A DNA stretch of 64,000 nucleotides from JADJLQ01 sp044227925 (lineage in GTDB: Bacteria > Bacteroidota > Bacteroidia > Chitinophagales > Saprospiraceae). Positions 1 through 8,651 of this stretch are shown here, one piece after another. The translations under genes and the position numbers were made by a program. The notes under the pieces were generated by a model. That model made no database searches. It worked only from the letters and a program-made list of their open reading frames with translations, and was not told the DNA's origin. Each line of letters begins with the position of its first letter. Positions within the stretch are counted from its first letter, which is position 1. Location: assembly GCA_044227925.1 (NCBI GenBank), contig JBGAVW010000023.1, positions 1 through 64,000 of the forward strand. Direction: 5' to 3'.

Positions 1-1
1 G

Positions 2-2515
2 GTAGGTTCAATGACTGAAGTATACGATTTTATGCGCTTACTTTATTCCAGAATTGGCAGGACTTATAGCCCCATCTCCGGTGAGATAGTAAAAAGGCAT
101 GAAGTGGGTGATGTCATAGATAAGATAAAAAACCTGCCAAAAGGTACCAGGCTATATTTACTGACCCCTATTTCCACAAAATATAATGATCGGACTTTGA
201 CCCAGGAGCTGGGTATTCTTTTGCAAAAAGGATATACCAGGCTGATGCGCAATAAGGAGTTGCATCAAATAGAAGAAGTACTAAAAACCAAGGGTTGGCC
301 TCTCAAAGACAAACTCAGTAAATTAAAGCCACATGATATTTATGTATTGATAGATCGATTTGCAACCGATAATGACGATGAGGATTTGGTAAATAGAATC
401 ACGGATTCAGTTTCTACTGCTTTCGCTGAAGGTGAGGGGAATGCCAGTTTTTATATTTTAGAAACTGATTCATTTTTTCATTTTAATAATAAGTTTGAGG
501 CAGATGGAATATCATTCCTTGAACCCACTCCTCAATTATTTAACTATAATAACCCTTATGGCGCATGTCCTAAATGTGAGGGGTATGGCCGCGTAATGGG
601 CATTGATCACGACAAAGTCATACCTGATAAATCAAAATCCTTGTATGACGGAGCTATTGCGTGCTGGTCTGGGGAGAAAGGAAGTCTTTGGCTACAGGAG
701 TTATTGAGCAAAGCACATTATTTTGATTTTCCAATTCACAAACCTATCAATAAACTTACCAAGGACCAGTATAATCTGATTTGGACCGGAAATGATCATT
801 TTTATGGGATAAACTCCTATTTCAAAGAATTAGAAGAGAAGACCTACAAAATTCAGAACAGAGTAATGCTGGCGAGATTCAGAGGAAGGACCACCTGTCC
901 CGAATGCGGTGGTGGCAGACTCCGAAAAGAGGCTTCGTATGTAAAAGTGAATGGGACATCATTATCAGAATTGATTCACTTGCCAATAGATGAATTATGG
1001 GATCATTTTAAGAATTTAAAGTTTGATAAGAATGATCTTTCAATAGCCAATCGGATTATGAGAGAAATAAATCAAAGACTGGCTGTAATGTGTAAACTGG
1101 GGTTAAAACATCTGACCCTTGAGAGACTGGGATCTACTCTCAGCGGTGGTGAAACACAAAGAATCAATCTTACCAGGACCCTAGGCTCGAATCTTACGAG
1201 TTCATTATATATCCTGGATGAACCCAGCGTGGGTCTCCATCCTGTCGATTCAAATAAATTGCTGGATGTACTAAAAGAATTAAGGGACCTGGGAAATACG
1301 GTAGTGGTGGTCGAACACGAAGAGGAAATAATTAAAAACGCAGATCATATTATTGACATTGGCCCTGAAGCCGGAATCCATGGTGGTAAAGTGGTATTCA
1401 CCGGAAATTTTGTGGAATTAAATAAACCCGATGCACCGGGCCTTACTGCGGCATTTATTCAAGGCATAAAAAAAATTGAATTGCCGCCCTGGCGAAGGAA
1501 ATGGCATAACCGATTGATCGTTAAAGGAGCACATCTAAATAACCTGCAAAATATTGATGTTACCTTCCCTCTCAATACCATAACTGTAGTGACCGGAGTA
1601 TCCGGATCAGGTAAGACCAGTTTAATAAAAAGCCTGCTCTACCCTGCCGTTGAACAAGTTGTTTCAGACGGTCAGTACAATCACATCAGTGGTATGGAGT
1701 CACTTGCTGGAGATTACAACAGAATAAAAATGGTAGAGATGATCAATCAGAACCCGATTGGCAAATCCTCCAGATCTAACCCCGTAACGTATGTAAAGGC
1801 TTATGATTCTATTCGAAAATTATTTTCCAATCAAAGTTTGTCAAAAGTACGAGGATACGGCCCCGGGCACTTTTCGTTTAATGTAGAAGGCGGCAGATGC
1901 GAGACCTGCCAGGGAGAAGGTGAAATTACAGTAGAAATGCAGTTTCTGGCCGATGTAAAATTGCTTTGCGAAGATTGTAAAGGCAAAAGATTTAAAGCTG
2001 AAATTCTTGAAATCAAGCATAAAGAAAAGAACATGTTTGATGTATTGGATATGAGTGTGGAACAATCACTTTTGTTTTTTAAGGATCAGCCTGAAATATA
2101 TGCTAAACTTAAGCCACTTAATGATGTGGGACTGGGCTATGTAAAACTTGGCCAATCATCCAGTACGTTATCCGGAGGTGAAGCACAACGTGTCAAACTA
2201 GCCTCCTATTTGTCTAAGGAAGCAGGTCTTGAGTCCATATTATTTATTTTTGATGAGCCGACGACTGGTTTGCATTTTAATGATATAAAAAAACTATTAG
2301 ACTCTTTCAATGCCTTGGTAGAAAACGGACATTCTGTAATACTTATAGAGCATAATATGGATGTGATCAAATGTGCTGATTGGGTAATAGATCTTGGTCC
2401 AGGCGGAGGTAAGGAAGGTGGAAATTTGCTATTTGCAGGCCTCCCTGAAGATTTGATAAAAGAAAAAAAATCTTTTACAGGTAAATACCTCAAAGAAAAA
2501 TTAGCTCAGAACTAA
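2..2515 (+). CDS. uvrA: UvrA excinuclease subunit A, 5'-truncated by the window edge
   Basis: DNA-damage recognition ATPase of nucleotide excision repair, acting in the cytoplasm with UvrB. The reading frame is open from base 2 and starts in the middle of the protein, just before the TEVYD segment that follows the first Walker A region in UvrA, so about the first 100 residues lie outside the window. The ATG at 11 is internal. Counting from it, a zinc-module pair CPKC (about 186) and CPEC (about 296), the ABC signature LSGGE (about 377) and Walker B LDEPSVGLH (about 402) complete the first ATPase. The second has Walker A GVSGSGKTS (about 530), a CxxC pair, LSGGEAQR and a Walker B near 750. A UvrB-binding-type region is present after the N-terminus, which argues against the short UvrA2 resistance class. 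It is followed 6 bases later by the CDP-alcohol transferase. Confidence 0.95.
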   Translation, partial: VGSMTEVYDFMRLLYSRIGRTYSPISGEIVKRHEVGDVIDKIKNLPKGTRLYLLTPISTKYNDRTLTQELGILLQKGYTRLMRNKELHQIEEVLKTKGWPLKDKLSKLKPHDIYVLIDRFATDNDDEDLVNRITDSVSTAFAEGEGNASFYILETDSFFHFNNKFEADGISFLEPTPQLFNYNNPYGACPKCEGYGRVMGIDHDKVIPDKSKSLYDGAIACWSGEKGSLWLQELLSKAHYFDFPIHKPINKLTKDQYNLIWTGNDHFYGINSYFKELEEKTYKIQNRVMLARFRGRTTCPECGGGRLRKEASYVKVNGTSLSELIHLPIDELWDHFKNLKFDKNDLSIANRIMREINQRLAVMCKLGLKHLTLERLGSTLSGGETQRINLTRTLGSNLTSSLYILDEPSVGLHPVDSNKLLDVLKELRDLGNTVVVVEHEEEIIKNADHIIDIGPEAGIHGGKVVFTGNFVELNKPDAPGLTAAFIQGIKKIELPPWRRKWHNRLIVKGAHLNNLQNIDVTFPLNTITVVTGVSGSGKTSLIKSLLYPAVEQVVSDGQYNHISGMESLAGDYNRIKMVEMINQNPIGKSSRSNPVTYVKAYDSIRKLFSNQSLSKVRGYGPGHFSFNVEGGRCETCQGEGEITVEMQFLADVKLLCEDCKGKRFKAEILEIKHKEKNMFDVLDMSVEQSLLFFKDQPEIYAKLKPLNDVGLGYVKLGQSSSTLSGGEAQRVKLASYLSKEAGLESILFIFDEPTTGLHFNDIKKLLDSFNALVENGHSVILIEHNMDVIKCADWVIDLGPGGGKEGGNLLFAGLPEDLIKEKKSFTGKYLKEKLAQN

Positions 2516-2521
2516 ACAAAA

Positions 2522-3208
2522 ATGAAGGATATCCATATTGATTTGCTTCATCGTGATTTATGGGTTTGTTCTATAAGCCTGGTAATTATTTCCCTATTGG
2601 CTATTTACTTTCAGAGCAGTGTAATACTTATTTCCGGCGTATTCATTTCATTCGTATACTGGATATCCAGATCATTTGTACATAACCGGATTAGATTCCC
2701 TGGAGGTGTGCCCAATATCATTACCTTATCAAGATTTTTTTTTCTACTGATTTCTACTCTACTATGTACTCATATTAGCTTATTCCAATTAGGGATTATA
2801 TATGCCCTCGTTTGTATTGCAGATATTTTTGATGGGTACTTTGCAAGAAAATTAGATCAGGCAAGTGTACTTGGGGAATACCTGGACAAAGAAGTGGATG
2901 CAGTATTTGTACTGGTTCTATGCTTAATTATTTATCTCAAAATACATCAATCCTATTGGGTGATGATACCGGGCTTAATAAGATACGTTTATTTTACAGG
3001 AATGTACTTCTTTATGGATGAAAACAATAAAGAGCCCAAAGATCCATGGGCACGGATTATAGCAGTATTCTTATTTATCACTTTGATCGGGCAATTTCTA
3101 TTACCTCTGAAAATATCGAAGCCACTATTAATGGTTTCCACCGTTGCTCTATTGTATTCTTTTGGACGCAGCATTAAATATCACTTGAGTTTAATTACTA
3201 AAAAATAA
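2522..3208 (+). CDS. CDP-alcohol phosphatidyltransferase family protein
   Basis: An integral membrane enzyme expected to transfer a phosphatidyl or phospho-alcohol group from a CDP-alcohol onto an acceptor. The family signature D-x2-D-G-x2-A-R-x8-G-x3-D-x3-D is complete at residues 101, 104-105, 108-109, 118, 122 and 126. Hydrophobic stretches before and after it fit about six membrane helices in 228 residues. The acceptor (glycerol phosphate, inositol or other) cannot be told from sequence. It starts 6 bases after uvrA and ends 18 bases before the membrane phosphatase-superfamily gene, so these two probably act together on a lipid or headgroup. It faces the ribA-pterin-glycosyltransferase operon convergently, which may be functionally meaningful. 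Confidence 0.9.
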   Translation: MKDIHIDLLHRDLWVCSISLVIISLLAIYFQSSVILISGVFISFVYWISRSFVHNRIRFPGGVPNIITLSRFFFLLISTLLCTHISLFQLGIIYALVCIADIFDGYFARKLDQASVLGEYLDKEVDAVFVLVLCLIIYLKIHQSYWVMIPGLIRYVYFTGMYFFMDENNKEPKDPWARIIAVFLFITLIGQFLLPLKISKPLLMVSTVALLYSFGRSIKYHLSLITKK

Positions 3209-3226
3209 ATCACCCAAGATCAGCTG

Positions 3227-4945
3227 ATGAGTTCAGGCAGAGCTTTCTATAAATTCTTTTTGTTTAGCATACTAATGGAATTTGTACTTTTCTTACCATT
3301 ATATATCAGCCGATCAGATGAAGGGAAATTTTGGCCAGTTCTGATTTCAATACCAGGTTCATTGGTATCGAGAGCGAATCCTGATGTATTCCGATGGTGT
3401 CTTGAACTGGGCCTTTTTTTATCATTGTATTTATTCATTGCAAAGCGCTCAAGGTCCATCTGGCCGGATGTGGCTATGTCATTTATCTACTTTTTGCTAA
3501 TGCTTTTTCAATTATATTATTTTATACTTTGGAAAATATATGGGGAGATTCCTGTTTTTTCATACGATTGGGCATTATTTGAGCGTGTTTTACCTGTATT
3601 TATAAAGACACTGCATATACCGGCAGTCCTATTTTATTCTGTTCTTACCCTGCTCGCCGGATCATTAATTTATATCCTATTTAAATGTTTCAGACTAATA
3701 CGGCTAGTCGCAATACAAATATCCTCTGTAGAAATACTGGTCTACCTGAATCTGGTGTTCTTAATTCCAGGCATTTTAAAAGCCATAGTGCCACACCCTA
3801 TTGAATCCAATGATACCAAATCAGCAATTGTTTGGATTTCCGGGAATTTTTATAAAACTATTTCGCAGACACGAGTGCATGCCTTACCCGATTCTATTGA
3901 TTATACACCATACCAGTCTTATGCCGGACTACCTATAAAAAGCAAGCCAAATATTTTATTGATTTTCATTGAAGCATATGGTTCCGTACTAGGATGTGTA
4001 CCTCCCTATGATACGGAATATTTCACTCAATTAAATGAAATAGAAGATAAATTAGCCAAGGCGGGATGGAAATCTGCAACTACGCTTTCAAATTCCACTA
4101 TTCTGGGTGGTCGCTCCTGGCTGGGCTTTACCAGTTTACTGGCGGGTATAAAAATTGACAATCACCCTGCTTATGAAAAATTAATCAACAGCTTTCCTGA
4201 TTACCCTCACCTCATCAACACCTTAAATGCACAAGGCTACAATACCTACCGATTAAACACCATGTCAAATTTTGGAGAAGACTTTAAAAAAATAGATAGT
4301 ATTGCAGGAAGATTTTTTAATATCAACAGTGCCTGGACTAAATTTAATTCGATTCCTTACCAGGGATACAGGTATGATTATTTCGGCGGTATACCTGATC
4401 AATATGCTTTGAATTATTGGAATGAAAACGTATTAAACAAAAACAAAACACCTTATTTCCTTTTCTTTATTACACTCAATACACATGCCCCGTTTTATTT
4501 ACCACCTCCCCTCTTAGCCAATTGGAAAGACCTTGACGCTATCAAAACCAGCCCACATGAAAAAATCAGGGCCGAAAGCGGGAAACCAATTGATAGGTAT
4601 GCAAAAGAAGTAAAATACATTTTATCTACGCTGGAGCAATTCATTTTAAACAAAGCCGATTCCAATTCCTTAATTTTACTCATTGGTGACCACCAACCGG
4701 CAGGCATGGAGTACATGATCAAAGGAAAAACCGACCTTTATGCCAATCCAATGCATATAATCACTCAAGATACTAAATGGATTAGCTTACTGATGGAACG
4801 AGGATTTGTTCAAGGTATGGTGCCCAAATTGGAAAAACCAAGCCTCCTTAATCATCAGGAGATTTATTCATTTTTAATGAACACCTGGGCTTTACATGAT
4901 TCATTAGATTCCAAATTGGAAATTCTAAAAGATGGCTTGCAATAA
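3227..4945 (+). CDS. Membrane-anchored sulfatase / LtaS-like phosphotransferase (alkaline phosphatase superfamily)
   Basis: Has an N-terminal membrane part of about four or five helices (residues 10-190) and a C-terminal periplasmic domain with the alkaline-phosphatase fold. Landmarks are LLIFIEAYGS (about 244-253), a candidate nucleophile region SNSTILGGRSW (about 288-298), TLNTHAPF (about 423) and the metal-binding GDHQP (about 487). This layout matches LtaS/OpgB/EptA-type enzymes that move phosphoglycerol or phosphoethanolamine headgroups from lipids to glycans. The substrate is not readable. The gene follows the CDP-alcohol transferase by 18 bases, so headgroup synthesis and headgroup transfer may be coupled. 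It ends 11 bases from the convergent glycosyltransferase. Confidence 0.8.
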   Translation: MSSGRAFYKFFLFSILMEFVLFLPLYISRSDEGKFWPVLISIPGSLVSRANPDVFRWCLELGLFLSLYLFIAKRSRSIWPDVAMSFIYFLLMLFQLYYFILWKIYGEIPVFSYDWALFERVLPVFIKTLHIPAVLFYSVLTLLAGSLIYILFKCFRLIRLVAIQISSVEILVYLNLVFLIPGILKAIVPHPIESNDTKSAIVWISGNFYKTISQTRVHALPDSIDYTPYQSYAGLPIKSKPNILLIFIEAYGSVLGCVPPYDTEYFTQLNEIEDKLAKAGWKSATTLSNSTILGGRSWLGFTSLLAGIKIDNHPAYEKLINSFPDYPHLINTLNAQGYNTYRLNTMSNFGEDFKKIDSIAGRFFNINSAWTKFNSIPYQGYRYDYFGGIPDQYALNYWNENVLNKNKTPYFLFFITLNTHAPFYLPPPLLANWKDLDAIKTSPHEKIRAESGKPIDRYAKEVKYILSTLEQFILNKADSNSLILLIGDHQPAGMEYMIKGKTDLYANPMHIITQDTKWISLLMERGFVQGMVPKLEKPSLLNHQEIYSFLMNTWALHDSLDSKLEILKDGLQ

Positions 4946-4956
4946 TAAAACCGTGC

Positions 4957-5886
4957 CTAGATCCAAACCCGAAATTGATTTAAAAATTCACCCCAAACTG
5001 TAATTATTTTTTTTCTGTATTGGGCTTCAGGAACAATCCAAATTTCATTTATCAATCTGTCTACCAAATCGTCTATTGAATTGCAGATCGAACCCGGTGG
5101 AACTAAATATTTGGTATTCCCATTTCCCAGTGTCAATACCGGCTTCCCTATTGATACCACTTCTGCTACTGCCATACCATAGGTTTCAAAGGAAGAACAA
5201 TCCAGTAATACTTTGGATTGAAATAAATTTGACCAGGTTGCTTTTCTGTCCAATGAACCCATTACATGGATTTTTTCTTTGAGCAATTCCGACCTGGTGA
5301 TCATGTCCATACAATCTTTAAAATATGCAGGATCCATTCCTGTAGAACCAATTACAGTTATAGGAAGTGGTAGCTGTTTCTGCTTTGCCAGGCACTGAAG
5401 CATTTTTCCCAATTGTTTTACAGGTAGCCAATTGGCTATAAGCAGCGCATTCTTAATTCGATCGTTCTGTTCCGGTGCTACTGGTCTATCAATGAATGGT
5501 TGAATGAGATACCTCTCAGAAGATAAATCCATTGAATCAAGTACATTTTTACAAAACATACTATTTACAATTATTCCGTCAAATACCTTAAGTACTTTCT
5601 TTTCATATTCTAACCCGTGCCCTGATCCTATCATGGAGGGCAATAAATGGCATATGAAGTATTTCTTACATGCCAGGTCATTCAACTGATTCAAATCCAA
5701 ATCCATAGTGTATATCGAGTCAACTACTACAGTATCGTCAAAATGAACTTTAAAATCAGATCGAAGTGGGTATTCAAGTTGTTTTACAGATTTACCTAAT
5801 TCTTCTAAAGCAGTTACTATCTGTTTATTAAAAATATTTCCACCCGATATAAAGGAATTAAAATTAGGTGCAATAAAATAAATCAT
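4957..5886 (-). CDS. Glycosyltransferase, GT-B type (group 1 like)
   Basis: A 309-residue protein with a GT-B look: N-terminal IAPNFNSFISGG, a middle segment with a catalytic-type VMGSLDRKATW turn, and the C-terminal donor-binding segment SSFETYGMAVAEVVSIGKPVL, the E-x7-E-like motif of GT4 enzymes. It is somewhat short for GT4 (usually 350-400 residues). No signal peptide or membrane helix is seen, so it should act in the cytoplasm. It is the last gene of a four-gene operon with spacings of 3 to 5 bases (ribA, dehydrogenase-like, PTPS-like, this one). The context suggests it glycosylates a GTP- or pterin-derived product; this is inference, and neither sugar donor nor acceptor is known. Confidence 0.8.
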   Translation of the reverse strand: MIYFIAPNFNSFISGGNIFNKQIVTALEELGKSVKQLEYPLRSDFKVHFDDTVVVDSIYTMDLDLNQLNDLACKKYFICHLLPSMIGSGHGLEYEKKVLKVFDGIIVNSMFCKNVLDSMDLSSERYLIQPFIDRPVAPEQNDRIKNALLIANWLPVKQLGKMLQCLAKQKQLPLPITVIGSTGMDPAYFKDCMDMITRSELLKEKIHVMGSLDRKATWSNLFQSKVLLDCSSFETYGMAVAEVVSIGKPVLTLGNGNTKYLVPPGSICNSIDDLVDRLINEIWIVPEAQYRKKIITVWGEFLNQFRVWI

Positions 5887-5889
5887 AAT

Positions 5890-6267
5890 TTAAACAGGTC
5901 CGGAATAGGAAGCCCAGGCAACATGTGATTCACCCAGGGTAACTTCTAATTGTCCGTCAAATTTTAAAGCCGGATGTCTTGCAATTTCCTGGTGAATATA
6001 ATTCGCGAGAAATTCGGTAGTGGTTATTTTTCCATAAAATTGAGTAAGCTCATCTAAATTTTTAAAGGTAAGTGTTTGTACTATTTCATTAAGAATTTTA
6101 TGTGCCTCAGCAATGTCGATCACTACATTCATTTCATTGAGCTTCTGGGTGGAAAAGCAAGCATCTATGACATAGGTAGCACCATGCAATTTGCTCGCCT
6201 GCCCAAACCCAGGATGATTCAAAGAATGCGCTATCATAATATGATCTCTGATTTTTACACTATACAT
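5890..6267 (-). CDS. 6-pyruvoyl-tetrahydropterin synthase / QueD-like protein with an altered zinc motif
   Basis: A 125-residue T-fold protein of the PTPS/6-carboxytetrahydropterin synthase family. Family features seen are IAHSLNH near residue 13, VVIDIAEAHKIL (the VxDF equivalent, about 48), KNLDELTQF (the LN element), TTTEFLANYI (the PTxEN equivalent) and ESHVAWASY at the C-terminus, whose Glu holds the pterin ring. The usual HGHNY zinc motif reads HGATY, so the second His is lost, and no obvious catalytic Cys precedes it. It is therefore probably not an ordinary QueD, and queuosine genes are absent nearby. From memory, a similar HGAT[FY] subfamily occurs in actinobacterial clusters with RibA and a dehydrogenase. 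It lies 3 bases from each neighbour in the operon. Confidence 0.8.
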   Translation of the reverse strand: MYSVKIRDHIMIAHSLNHPGFGQASKLHGATYVIDACFSTQKLNEMNVVIDIAEAHKILNEIVQTLTFKNLDELTQFYGKITTTEFLANYIHQEIARHPALKFDGQLEVTLGESHVAWASYSGPV

Positions 6268-6270
6268 GAT

Positions 6271-7212
6271 TTAATATTTTATTACAATACTTAAAGGGTC
6301 GATAGGTCCCGATCTTATTCTTTCGAACCAAAATACAGAATCCTGGAGGGTTATCTCCATTTCCAGCAGATCATCCCAATTGTCGTATTCAAGCATCGCG
6401 AGTACCTCTTTTTTCCTGCTGGCGAAGTCCCAAAGTGTTGACATAGTTTTGGGTATCTGTGATACTTGCGATGATTTAATCGACAATCTTTTGGAATGAA
6501 ATGATTCACCTAATTTTAATATGGTTGGTTTATTTCCGTACCAACTCATTTCTATTATTCTGCCTTCCATATTGGCATGATCGATGCAATATTGAAGTCC
6601 CGATTGATTTGAAGTGGTATTGTACAAAAGATCAAAATCCTGTAACTTTTCTTCTACCACTGAAAAACCTGATTTCAGAGCGAGACTTTTTCTATAGGCA
6701 TTTGATTCTAAAATAGTTAAATTCTTATGCCCTTTCAGTTTTATCCAATTTGCCAGCAAAGCACCTATTAAACCATATCCGACGATCAGGATTTTTTCAT
6801 TCTCATCCGGATTGCCATCCCAGTAACCGGTGCAGGCTGTTTCCAGGTTGCTGATTAAAACAGCTCGCTTTGCAGGCAGATGAGCTGGTATCAAAAAAAG
6901 ATCTCCAGGCTGAACCTGTATTCTATCCTGATGGGGATGCATTACGTGATACTTATTTCCATCCTCATCTTCAACAATCATGGAGTACCCATATTTTACA
7001 GGAAACCCGAAGTCACCGACCTGGTACGGCACTTTCATTTTTACAAATTGATTTTCAGGTACCTGACCGGATGCTACTATCCTCTCTGTACCTATACTGA
7101 TTAGGGAATATAAGGATTTTATTATTTTATAACCATGTTGGGGAGTAAGCATTTCAGTTAGTAAGCCGGAGCTTGTATCATTTAAATGCCATAGACTGGT
7201 TGCATTGACCAT
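6271..7212 (-). CDS. Zinc-binding-dehydrogenase-like (MDR superfamily) protein
   Basis: A 313-residue protein with the medium-chain dehydrogenase architecture: an N-terminal catalytic-like domain containing SLISIGTER (the S-x-GTE motif common in BchC-like and zinc-alcohol dehydrogenases) and a Rossmann domain with GYGLIGALLA (about residue 145). The classical GHE zinc site and the four-cysteine lobe are not visible, so it may work without zinc. It lies between the PTPS-like gene (3 bases) and ribA (5 bases), suggesting that it oxidises or reduces a side chain on the product of those enzymes. Cytoplasmic. The substrate is unknown, and I assign the family only. Confidence 0.75.
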   Translation of the reverse strand: MVNATSLWHLNDTSSGLLTEMLTPQHGYKIIKSLYSLISIGTERIVASGQVPENQFVKMKVPYQVGDFGFPVKYGYSMIVEDEDGNKYHVMHPHQDRIQVQPGDLFLIPAHLPAKRAVLISNLETACTGYWDGNPDENEKILIVGYGLIGALLANWIKLKGHKNLTILESNAYRKSLALKSGFSVVEEKLQDFDLLYNTTSNQSGLQYCIDHANMEGRIIEMSWYGNKPTILKLGESFHSKRLSIKSSQVSQIPKTMSTLWDFASRKKEVLAMLEYDNWDDLLEMEITLQDSVFWFERIRSGPIDPLSIVIKY

Positions 7213-7217
7213 GTATA

Positions 7218-7808
7218 CTATTTTAGGTCTAAAAAATGACCCATGATGTGCTTTTTAGTTTCAAGATACCTTTTATTCGATCTTACGGGTGTGATTTGCA
7301 GGGGTAACCGTTCTATTAATTTTATTTTACTATGATCAAATATTTTTACTTTATCCGGATTGTTGGTAAGTAGTCTCACTTGTTTTACATTCAAATCCTG
7401 AAGCATCATCAATGCTTCTTCATATGATCGTTCATCAATTTTAAAACCCAGATGTGTATTTGCATCGGCTGTATTTACACCTTTATCCTGCAATTGATAC
7501 GCCCTTAGCTTATTAATAATGCCAATACCCCTGCCTTCTTGCCTTAGGTATAACAGTATTCCACCTGATTCGCTAATAAGTTCTAACGACTTATCTAATT
7601 GAGGACCACAATCACATCGTTGAGATCCAAACAGGTCTCCTGTGAGACACTCCGAATGAATGCGCAGTAATACAGGACCATCAGTATGAATAGGATCTTT
7701 GATCAAAGCTATATGCGGCGTCAAATCTTTGTCGTCTTCGGCATATGCTACTATTCTAAACTCTCCGTAAGCAGTAGGAATAGTACTTTCTACTTGTCTT
7801 TTAAACAT
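7218..7808 (-). CDS. ribA: GTP cyclohydrolase II
   Basis: Opens the imidazole ring of GTP, giving a 2,5-diaminopyrimidine, formate and pyrophosphate. The zinc ligands C54, C65 and C67 (SECLTGDLF, RCDCG) fall at the same numbers as in the E. coli enzyme, and LRQEGRGIG is intact. Length 196 is normal for a stand-alone RibA. No RibB domain is fused, whereas the biosynthetic copy in many Bacteroidota is a RibBA fusion, so this may be a second, dedicated copy. It is the first gene of the operon with the dehydrogenase-like, PTPS-like and glycosyltransferase genes. A -7 promoter box lies immediately upstream of the ATG. No FMN riboswitch is visible. Confidence 0.93.
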   Translation of the reverse strand: MFKRQVESTIPTAYGEFRIVAYAEDDKDLTPHIALIKDPIHTDGPVLLRIHSECLTGDLFGSQRCDCGPQLDKSLELISESGGILLYLRQEGRGIGIINKLRAYQLQDKGVNTADANTHLGFKIDERSYEEALMMLQDLNVKQVRLLTNNPDKVKIFDHSKIKLIERLPLQITPVRSNKRYLETKKHIMGHFLDLK

Positions 7809-7811
7809 ATT

Positions 7812-7820
7812 GCAAAATTA
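7812..7820 (-). promoter_or_regulatory. Bacteroidota-type -7 box upstream of ribA
   Basis: On the minus strand the sequence reads TAATTTTGC, matching the TAnnTTTGC consensus of the Bacteroidota primary sigma factor. A TTTG (7843-7846) lies about 22 bases upstream, close to the expected -33 spacing. The box ends only about 3 bases before the ribA ATG, so the transcript would be leaderless or nearly so. It would drive the whole four-gene operon. Confidence 0.6.
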
Positions 7821-7890
7821 CGGAATTAGTAACCTAAAAAAGCAAAGGAATTTAGATGGACAATTAAACCGGTACCGATAGCCTGCTTTA

Positions 7891-8625
7891 TTATGATTTC
7901 TCGAATAACCACCAGATGGGTTTGAGCCGCCTTTCAATTTTGTAATTATCTCCTACGTATTTGAATATGTGGTTCATGGCTTCGTCGATATCATCCGTGA
8001 TTTTAATCAAATTTATATCACCCGGCGAGATCGTTTTTTCATCTGACATATGATGTACAAATTCCCACATTTTTGCCCAATAGTCTTTACCTATAAGGAC
8101 CACAGGAAAATCATGCACTATATCGGTTTGCATCAGGGTAAGTGTTTCAAACAATTCATCCAGAGTTCCAAAGCCTCCAGGCATCACGATAAAAGCATAC
8201 GAATATTTGAGTAATAAGGTTTTTCTTACAAAGAAATATCGTATGGTCGTAGCTTTATGCACATAAGGATTTCCACTTTGTTCAAAGGGCAGTACTATAT
8301 TTATTCCTATTGATTTACCTCCATTTTCGAATGCCCCTTTATTGGCAGCTTCCATTATACCAGGCCCCCCACCTGTGACTGTGGCAAAGCCGGATTTGGC
8401 AATCCTTTTGCCGATCTCCTCTGCCATCTTGTAATATTTGTGGTCTGATTTATATCGTGCACCTCCAAAAACAGTAATGGCTGGTCCAATAAAATGAAGG
8501 TTTCGAAATCCTTTTAGAAATTCTTTCAAGACGCTGAATGCAAATAAAAACTCAAATGTTCTCGGCTTTGGTCCTTCGAGGTAAATAAATTCACCCCTGG
8601 GAATAATCGGCTTCTGCTCATCCAT
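7891..8625 (-). CDS. LOG family (TIGR00730) nucleotide phosphoribohydrolase-like protein
   Basis: A Rossmann-like protein of the LOG/lysine-decarboxylase-like family, members of which cleave nucleoside 5'-monophosphates to base and ribose 5-phosphate. The two diagnostic motifs are present: GGGPGIMEAANKGAF near residue 80 and PGGFGTLDE near residue 147. Length 244 fits the longer bacterial subgroup. Cytoplasmic, with no signal peptide. It is on the same strand as the M20 amidohydrolase (26 bases after that gene ends), so the two may be co-transcribed. The physiological substrate in Bacteroidota is not established. Confidence 0.88.
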   Translation of the reverse strand: MDEQKPIIPRGEFIYLEGPKPRTFEFLFAFSVLKEFLKGFRNLHFIGPAITVFGGARYKSDHKYYKMAEEIGKRIAKSGFATVTGGGPGIMEAANKGAFENGGKSIGINIVLPFEQSGNPYVHKATTIRYFFVRKTLLLKYSYAFIVMPGGFGTLDELFETLTLMQTDIVHDFPVVLIGKDYWAKMWEFVHHMSDEKTISPGDINLIKITDDIDEAMNHIFKYVGDNYKIERRLKPIWWLFEKS

Positions 8626-8651
8626 AATTTTCCAAGTTCTTTACTATTTTT

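Noticed and set aside
5890..6267. queD of queuosine biosynthesis
   Set aside because: No queC, queE or queF nearby, and the HGH zinc motif is altered.
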